Shown: positions 5,766-9,062 of the stretch, piece by piece
Layout of the letters: every line of letters starts with the position of its first letter
Position numbering within the stretch: the first letter of the stretch is position 1
Origin: a bacterium
GTDB taxonomy: Bacteria > Bdellovibrionota_C > UBA2361 > OMII01
Length of the DNA stretch: 9,062 bases
Assembly (NCBI GenBank): GCA_017853915.1
Contig: JAFMIS010000084.1
Span: forward strand, 1-9,062
Direction: 5' to 3'
Notes under the pieces: generated by a model
Databases searched by the model: none
What the model was told of the DNA's origin: nothing
Seen by the model: only the letters and a program-made list of their open reading frames with translations
Program-made: the position numbers and the translations under genes

Positions 5766-6596
5766 ATGGGAAAGAGGGTAGCCTATCAGGGAATAGCGGG
5801 TTCTTTCAGCAGCATGGCTGCTCGTGCCCTTTACGGGAGCGGGATTACTCCCATTCAAACGACCCGTTTCAGAGAGATCTTCGAGCATGTAGTCAGTGGC
5901 TCGGCTGACGTAGGCGTTGTGCCCCTTGAGAATGCCTTGGCGGGCTCAGTTCATGAGAACTACGACCTACTTCAAGAGTTCGAATGTTATATTGTGGGCG
6001 AGTATTACTGCCCCGTGCACTTACACGTACTCGGTAGCGGCCCGATTGAAAAAGTTCGGCGAGTGCTCTCGCACCCAAAGGCACTTGAACAGTGCTCAAT
6101 ATTCCTCGAGCGACACCCGGAGATCACCGCCGTTGTGTGTTCCGATACCGCCGCCGCGGCTCTACAAGTTCGAGACTCACGAGATCCATCACAGGCCGCG
6201 TTAGCAAGCGAGGAGGCTGCCGCCACCTACCACCTCCCAATACTTGCGCGCTCAATCCAGAATCACCAAGATAACTCGACCCGATTTGTCTCAATATCCG
6301 CTCAACCCTCTCAGTGCGAAACCCCAACGAAATCGTCTATTGTCGTCTCTCTACCCCACGAGCCTGGAAGCCTCTACAAGCTCCTTGGTGAGATCGCTTC
6401 GCTCTCTTTAAACCTAACTAAGATAGAATCTCGCCCTATCCTCGGTCGGCCATTTGAATACGCCTTTCACATCGATATTGAATGCCCAATCGAGCAGACT
6501 TCCCATCTTCGAGAAGCTTCAGCTCGGCTCGCCCGATATGCGAGCGTGTTTAGGGAGCTCGGCCTGTACCAGGCCAAAAGCCCCCTCACCCCCTAA
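5766..6596 (+). CDS. pheA: Prephenate dehydratase with C-terminal ACT domain (monofunctional PheA)
   Basis: A 276-residue enzyme that converts prephenate to phenylpyruvate, water and CO2 in phenylalanine biosynthesis (cytoplasm). Residues 4-175 form the catalytic domain: VAYQGIAGSFS at the start, VVPLENALAGSVHENYDLL (51-69), LSHPKALEQC (101-110) and the catalytic T172-R173-F174 in NSTRFV. Residues about 190-265 form the ACT domain, with HEPGSL (198-203) at the position of the GALV-type motif and ESRP (221-224), the usual phenylalanine-binding site for feedback inhibition. There is no chorismate mutase domain. The ATG at 5766 was chosen because the conserved domain starts right there; an in-frame GTG at 5727 would add 13 residues unlike the family and would overlap the kdsB-like gene. 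No Shine-Dalgarno precedes 5766. A TATCAT at 5751-5756 could be a -10 box giving a near-leaderless mRNA. Confidence 0.93.
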   Translation: MGKRVAYQGIAGSFSSMAARALYGSGITPIQTTRFREIFEHVVSGSADVGVVPLENALAGSVHENYDLLQEFECYIVGEYYCPVHLHVLGSGPIEKVRRVLSHPKALEQCSIFLERHPEITAVVCSDTAAAALQVRDSRDPSQAALASEEAAATYHLPILARSIQNHQDNSTRFVSISAQPSQCETPTKSSIVVSLPHEPGSLYKLLGEIASLSLNLTKIESRPILGRPFEYAFHIDIECPIEQTSHLREASARLARYASVFRELGLYQAKSPLTP

Positions 6597-6738
6597 GCGG
6601 CACCAGTTACAGAGCTCGCAATGTCGCTTTATTGTTATATGCACTCCAAATCAGGGGCTTAGCTATTACGGTTAAAAATTGCGCCCTAAAACGGTGGTGA
6701 AACTTGGTTAGTGTCCGGAACTAGGTACCATAGAGAGA

Positions 6739-7623
6739 ATGGACCCGACATCTCATACCTCACACAAAGGCCGCCCCTCTCAGCACGCAGAGCATAGCCA
6801 CACGTTCAGCCCATCCCCAGCAGAGACTTTACGGCCCGATATAGAGCAGTTTCTTGGTGGCAATTTACTGCCGCGCTCTTTCTCTGATCTGGCGGAATCT
6901 TACTTAATCACCCATCAGAGCAGGGCTGGACTCGTAGTAGCCGCGCACGACCTCTGCAAAGCTTTGGAGGCACGCGGCTACGCTCCCTACTTGCAGTACT
7001 GCAAATGCACCCAATGGGGCCACCCAGTACCCGTAATCACCACCCTTGATGAACAGGGCAGATTTATTATTCCCAACATCAACGCTCTTTGGAATCACCC
7101 TGATCCGATTGAACGAAGCAACCCGGGAGCGTCGCCACACACGAAGAAAGTTATCACTGACGAGGAATCGCTCACGGATGGGCCATGCTCCAGGAGGCCT
7201 CTGGTGATCGAGACCTTCAGCCCCGAGGCCCCCGTCAGCCTCATACTTCTTCCATCCCAACAAGTAGAGGCCCCGGCGTACGCCCACACGTGTTGCAGCC
7301 CGCAGGCCTTTCGGGAGGCGCTTTCTCATGCTGCCTCCTCAATAATCAACAACGAACCAGACATGGCGAGCTTTATTCGCCGAGATATCCTGGAGCCTCA
7401 TGTCAGAGATTTCATCAGACGTAGCAGTCAGCTATTTGGGGAACGAGAGATCCCCGAGATTATCGATTGGGGCACCACCCATGATGGGAATACTTTTTAT
7501 ATCGGAGCATTCGTCCCGCATTACACCCATCACCAGGAAACCAAATTAGTTATTCACGTAGCGCAGATGGATGGGGATTACCATGTGCACGAGCTCGAAA
7601 CTCCCCCGACGAGCCCCTTATAA
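6739..7623 (+). CDS. Hypothetical Cys/His-rich soluble protein
   Basis: A 294-residue protein, no family recognised. Residues 1-32 are rich in His, Ser and Pro and are probably disordered. A folded body seems to start about residue 33. Residues 47-81 are helix-like (SFSDLAESYLITHQSRAGLVV and on). C88 and C90 form a C-x-C within YLQYCKCTQWGH. C150 and the pair C195-C196 come later, so six cysteines in total with C73. The C-terminal part (about 230-288) looks like a helix followed by beta strands with several His (FVPHYTHHQE, GDYHVHE). The cysteines and histidines could bind a metal, but no standard zinc motif is present. There is no signal peptide or membrane span. AGAGAG lies directly before the ATG, giving a poor ribosome binding site. 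The upstream gap (6597-6738) holds no clear terminator or promoter. The gene is convergent with the rplM-rpsI operon. Codon use and length support a real gene; function is unknown. Confidence 0.65.
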   Translation: MDPTSHTSHKGRPSQHAEHSHTFSPSPAETLRPDIEQFLGGNLLPRSFSDLAESYLITHQSRAGLVVAAHDLCKALEARGYAPYLQYCKCTQWGHPVPVITTLDEQGRFIIPNINALWNHPDPIERSNPGASPHTKKVITDEESLTDGPCSRRPLVIETFSPEAPVSLILLPSQQVEAPAYAHTCCSPQAFREALSHAASSIINNEPDMASFIRRDILEPHVRDFIRRSSQLFGEREIPEIIDWGTTHDGNTFYIGAFVPHYTHHQETKLVIHVAQMDGDYHVHELETPPTSPL

Positions 7624-7666
7624 ATCTGGCTCACCTTGAATGTGGCGTGAGAGCTCCGTTGGTGCA

Positions 7667-7701
7667 AATAAAAAGGCCCGGTAACTCTCGTTACCAGGCC
7701 T
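7667..7701 (-). terminator. Rho-independent terminator of the rplM-rpsI operon
   Basis: AGGCC-GGTAAC (7674-7678 and 7680-7685) pairs with GTTACC-GGCCT (7690-7695 and 7697-7701), an 11-bp stem with one internal C/A mismatch and a TCTC loop. On the minus strand it is followed at once by TTTTTATT (7673-7667). It lies 25 nt after the rpsI stop, a textbook intrinsic terminator. On the plus strand no T-run follows, so the convergent gene 6739-7623 is not clearly terminated by it. Confidence 0.92.
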
Positions 7702-7725
7702 CTCGACACCAATACTCGAACCTTA

Positions 7726-8121
7726 TTAACGCTTCGAGAACTGCGGTCTCTTACGAGCTTTGTGTCGCCCGTACTTCTTACGCTCTACAGCACGCGAATC
7801 GCGAGTAAGAGCACCAATCGCCTTAACAGCTGGCCTCATAGCAGCATCGACCTGGCACAAGACACGTCCAAGCGCCATCTTCAGAGCCCCAGCCTGACCA
7901 GCCTTTCCACCGCCAGTTACGTTCGCGAGGATATCAAACTTCTCGGTCACACCCGTGGCTACTAAAGGGCTCTTGAGAATCAACTCCAAGCTGATTCGAC
8001 CAAAGTACTCCTTGGTACCAAGACCATTCACCGTAAACTTTCCTGAACCAGGACGAAGATATACTCGAGCGACTGCCGCCTTGCGACGTCCAACAGCGTG
8101 AAAACCACCACCCTTAATCAT
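7726..8121 (-). CDS. rpsI: 30S ribosomal protein S9
   Basis: A 131-residue protein, normal for bacterial S9. The family pattern is plain: GRRKAAVARVYLRPGSGKFTVNG, the EYFGR segment, VTGGGKAGQAGALKMALGRVL, LTRDSRAVERKKYGRHKARKRPQFSKR at the end. The basic C-terminal tail with terminal SKR reaches the P-site tRNA in the 30S subunit. The ATG at 8121 is preceded by GGGGAG about 7 nt upstream, a good ribosome binding site. The gene begins 15 nt after rplM, the conserved rplM-rpsI pair, and is followed by a strong terminator. No unusual residues noticed. Confidence 0.98.
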   Translation of the reverse strand: MIKGGGFHAVGRRKAAVARVYLRPGSGKFTVNGLGTKEYFGRISLELILKSPLVATGVTEKFDILANVTGGGKAGQAGALKMALGRVLCQVDAAMRPAVKAIGALTRDSRAVERKKYGRHKARKRPQFSKR

Positions 8122-8136
8122 GCGCGAACTCCCCTA

Positions 8137-8577
8137 CTACTTATTAATCGAAAACGTCTCTGGAGACTGAGCCTGATGCGGATGCTCACTCCCACGATAT
8201 ACCTTGAGCTTCCCATTTAACTGATGTCCCAACACACCCTCGGGCAGCATTCCTTGAACCGCCAACTCGATAGCGCGCTCTGGTGTCTTCTCCAACATCT
8301 CTCCTCCTGGAACAACCTTCAGGTTGCCCACGTATCCGGTATGATGGATATACAACTTGGTAGACTTCTTTCCTCCGGTGAGCGCAGCTTTCTCGGCGTT
8401 AACGACAACCACGAAATCCCCACCATCTACATTCGGAGTGTATGTGGTTTTGTGCTTACCACGAATCAGCGTTGCCGCTGCAGTTGCAATGCGTCCTACT
8501 GGAACACCTGCGGCATCAATAACCCACCACTTCTGGCCCTCGCGAGCTGCTTCTGTTGAAACAAATTTGGTACTCAT
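8137..8577 (-). CDS. rplM: 50S ribosomal protein L13
   Basis: A 146-residue protein, close to the usual 142-150. L13 blocks are visible: KWWVIDAAGVPVGRIATAAATLIRGKHKTTYTPNVDGGDFVVVVNA at the N-terminal half, KLYIHHTGYVGNLK, ERAIELAVQGMLPEGVLGHQLNGKLKVYRGSEHPHQAQSPE near the end. It binds 23S rRNA early in 50S assembly. It is the first gene of the two-gene operon with rpsI. The start at 8577 gives MSTKFVST; the Shine-Dalgarno is weak (GGTAG about 9 nt upstream). That weakness, with a folded leader just before it, would suit translational control, as described for L13 in other bacteria, but this is inference. Confidence 0.98.
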   Translation of the reverse strand: MSTKFVSTEAAREGQKWWVIDAAGVPVGRIATAAATLIRGKHKTTYTPNVDGGDFVVVVNAEKAALTGGKKSTKLYIHHTGYVGNLKVVPGGEMLEKTPERAIELAVQGMLPEGVLGHQLNGKLKVYRGSEHPHQAQSPETFSINK

Positions 8578-8600
8578 AACTACGTCTACCAGGCTTTTAG

Positions 8601-8636
8601 ATCCTCACTGTGCCTGCGATTTCTCGTCACAGGGAT
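8601..8636 (-). promoter_or_regulatory. Structured leader hairpin upstream of rplM
   Basis: In the minus-strand RNA, AUCC-CUGUG (8636-8628) pairs with CACAG (8612-8608) and, past a 3-nt bulge, GGAU (8604-8601). Inside, CGA (8626-8624) and UCG (8619-8617) close a GAAA tetraloop of GNRA type. The result is a 9-bp outer stem and an asymmetric internal loop, ending 23 nt before the rplM start. A second small hairpin, CGAGA/TCTCG, lies at 8662-8678. The rest of the 231-nt gap to the upstream gene holds a lone TATGAT (8749-8744, minus) with no proper -35. The position fits an L13 autoregulatory site, but I do not recognise a described L13 leader consensus. Confidence 0.4.
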
Positions 8637-8808
8637 TGATGCTCTCGCGACATGCTTCTGCCGAGATAGATCTTCTCGATACAAGCGCACCTCCGGGGCC
8701 GCTGAGGACACCTCAACCCCGACTTTTAAGAGTGGCAGAGGGTATCATAACCACCATCTCGGTCAAGCCCTCGGAATCTCAACAATTTTGGGGCCCGAGA
8801 GGTCTCAA

Positions 8809-9062
8809 CTAAGTGGCGACTTTTGAAACAAATTCAACATATTGCACGACCGGCTCACCCAATCGAATCGCCAGCGATATGGCCTCGGGGGCAAGCAGCC
8901 GAGCCGTCTCTTGGAGAGCTTCGCCACGTGCCTTGGCCGCCTCGCCAGAGAAGAGGCTATGTTGATCCAACCAGAGACACCGGGCCGCCTCGGCTTGGCC
9001 CCACAGATCCACTAACGCGGTCGTAATCCCAGTTGTATCACTGTGCGTCCTGGGTACGCTTT
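8809..9062 (-). CDS. C-terminal end of an unrecognised minus-strand gene (5' end outside window)
   Basis: The frame is open from the right window edge to a TAG at 8811-8809, giving 84 complete visible residues. A GTG at 9012 exists in frame, but the frame continues upstream without a stop, so the true start is probably outside. The sequence is Ala/Glu-rich and helix-like (LWGQAEAARCLWLDQHSLFSG, then GEAAKARGEALQETARLLAPEA), ending FVSKVAT. I cannot assign a family from this fragment. It lies on the same strand as rplM, 231 nt upstream, with no clear terminator between, so it might be cotranscribed. Confidence 0.5.
   Translation of the reverse strand, partial: SVPRTHSDTTGITTALVDLWGQAEAARCLWLDQHSLFSGEAAKARGEALQETARLLAPEAISLAIRLGEPVVQYVEFVSKVAT

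Noticed and set aside
8744..8782. Promoter for rplM (TATGAT at 8749-8744 with TTGACC at 8766-8761 or TTGAGA at 8782-8777, minus strand)
   Set aside because: The spacers are 11 and 27 bp, neither workable for a standard sigma-70 promoter. Only the lone -10-like box remains.
8357..8812. A 151-residue plus-strand frame over rplM and its leader
   Set aside because: It is antisense to a certain ribosomal protein gene, with no recognisable domain.

Overview
The window looks like a chromosomal housekeeping segment of a Gram-negative bacterium. The reasons are a CMP-Kdo synthetase-like gene (Kdo belongs to lipopolysaccharide or capsule), an rplM-rpsI ribosomal operon, a monofunctional PheA and a single tRNA-Phe. 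I cannot place it in a phylum from sequence alone. Several genes are hypothetical and the order does not match the Escherichia type, so a deltaproteobacterial-like or less-studied lineage is possible. No phage, transposon, CRISPR or toxin-antitoxin gene is visible.

Layout. Positions 1-666 (+) are the C-terminal end of a penicillin-binding protein. Positions 777-1859 (+) encode a fusion of a YqjF/DUF2071 domain with a DCC thiol-disulfide oxidoreductase-like domain. Convergent to it, 1933-2511 (-) encodes a small protein of unknown function with one hydrophobic segment. Positions 2512-3334 carry no convincing protein gene. They hold overlapping hairpins, a tRNA-Phe(GAA) and two adjacent ~170-bp direct repeats (2900-3069 and 3070-3240). 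Next, 3335-4225 (+) is an orphan protein with a long Ser/Thr/Ala-rich linker and a compact C-terminal domain. A hairpin region then separates it from a minus-strand pair whose genes overlap by 4 nt: a KdsB-like cytidylyltransferase (4952-5737) followed by a histidine phosphatase-fold protein (4308-4955). pheA (5766-6596, +) diverges from the kdsB-like gene with only 28 bp between the starts. Positions 6739-7623 (+) encode an unrecognised Cys/His-rich soluble protein. The rplM-rpsI operon (8577 to 7726, -) ends in a strong intrinsic terminator and has a structured leader. The right edge holds the C-terminal end of another unrecognised minus-strand gene.

How the genes relate. The KdsB-like enzyme and the phosphatase are the only clearly coupled metabolic pair and probably act in one surface-sugar pathway. 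rplM-rpsI is a standard ribosomal unit. PheA supplies phenylpyruvate for phenylalanine. The other genes appear to be individual units. The points most worth a second look are the tandem repeat pair, the Asn in place of the second catalytic His in the phosphatase, the variant QGD motif of its KdsB-like partner, the DUF2071-DCC fusion, the rplM leader fold, and the two orphan proteins.
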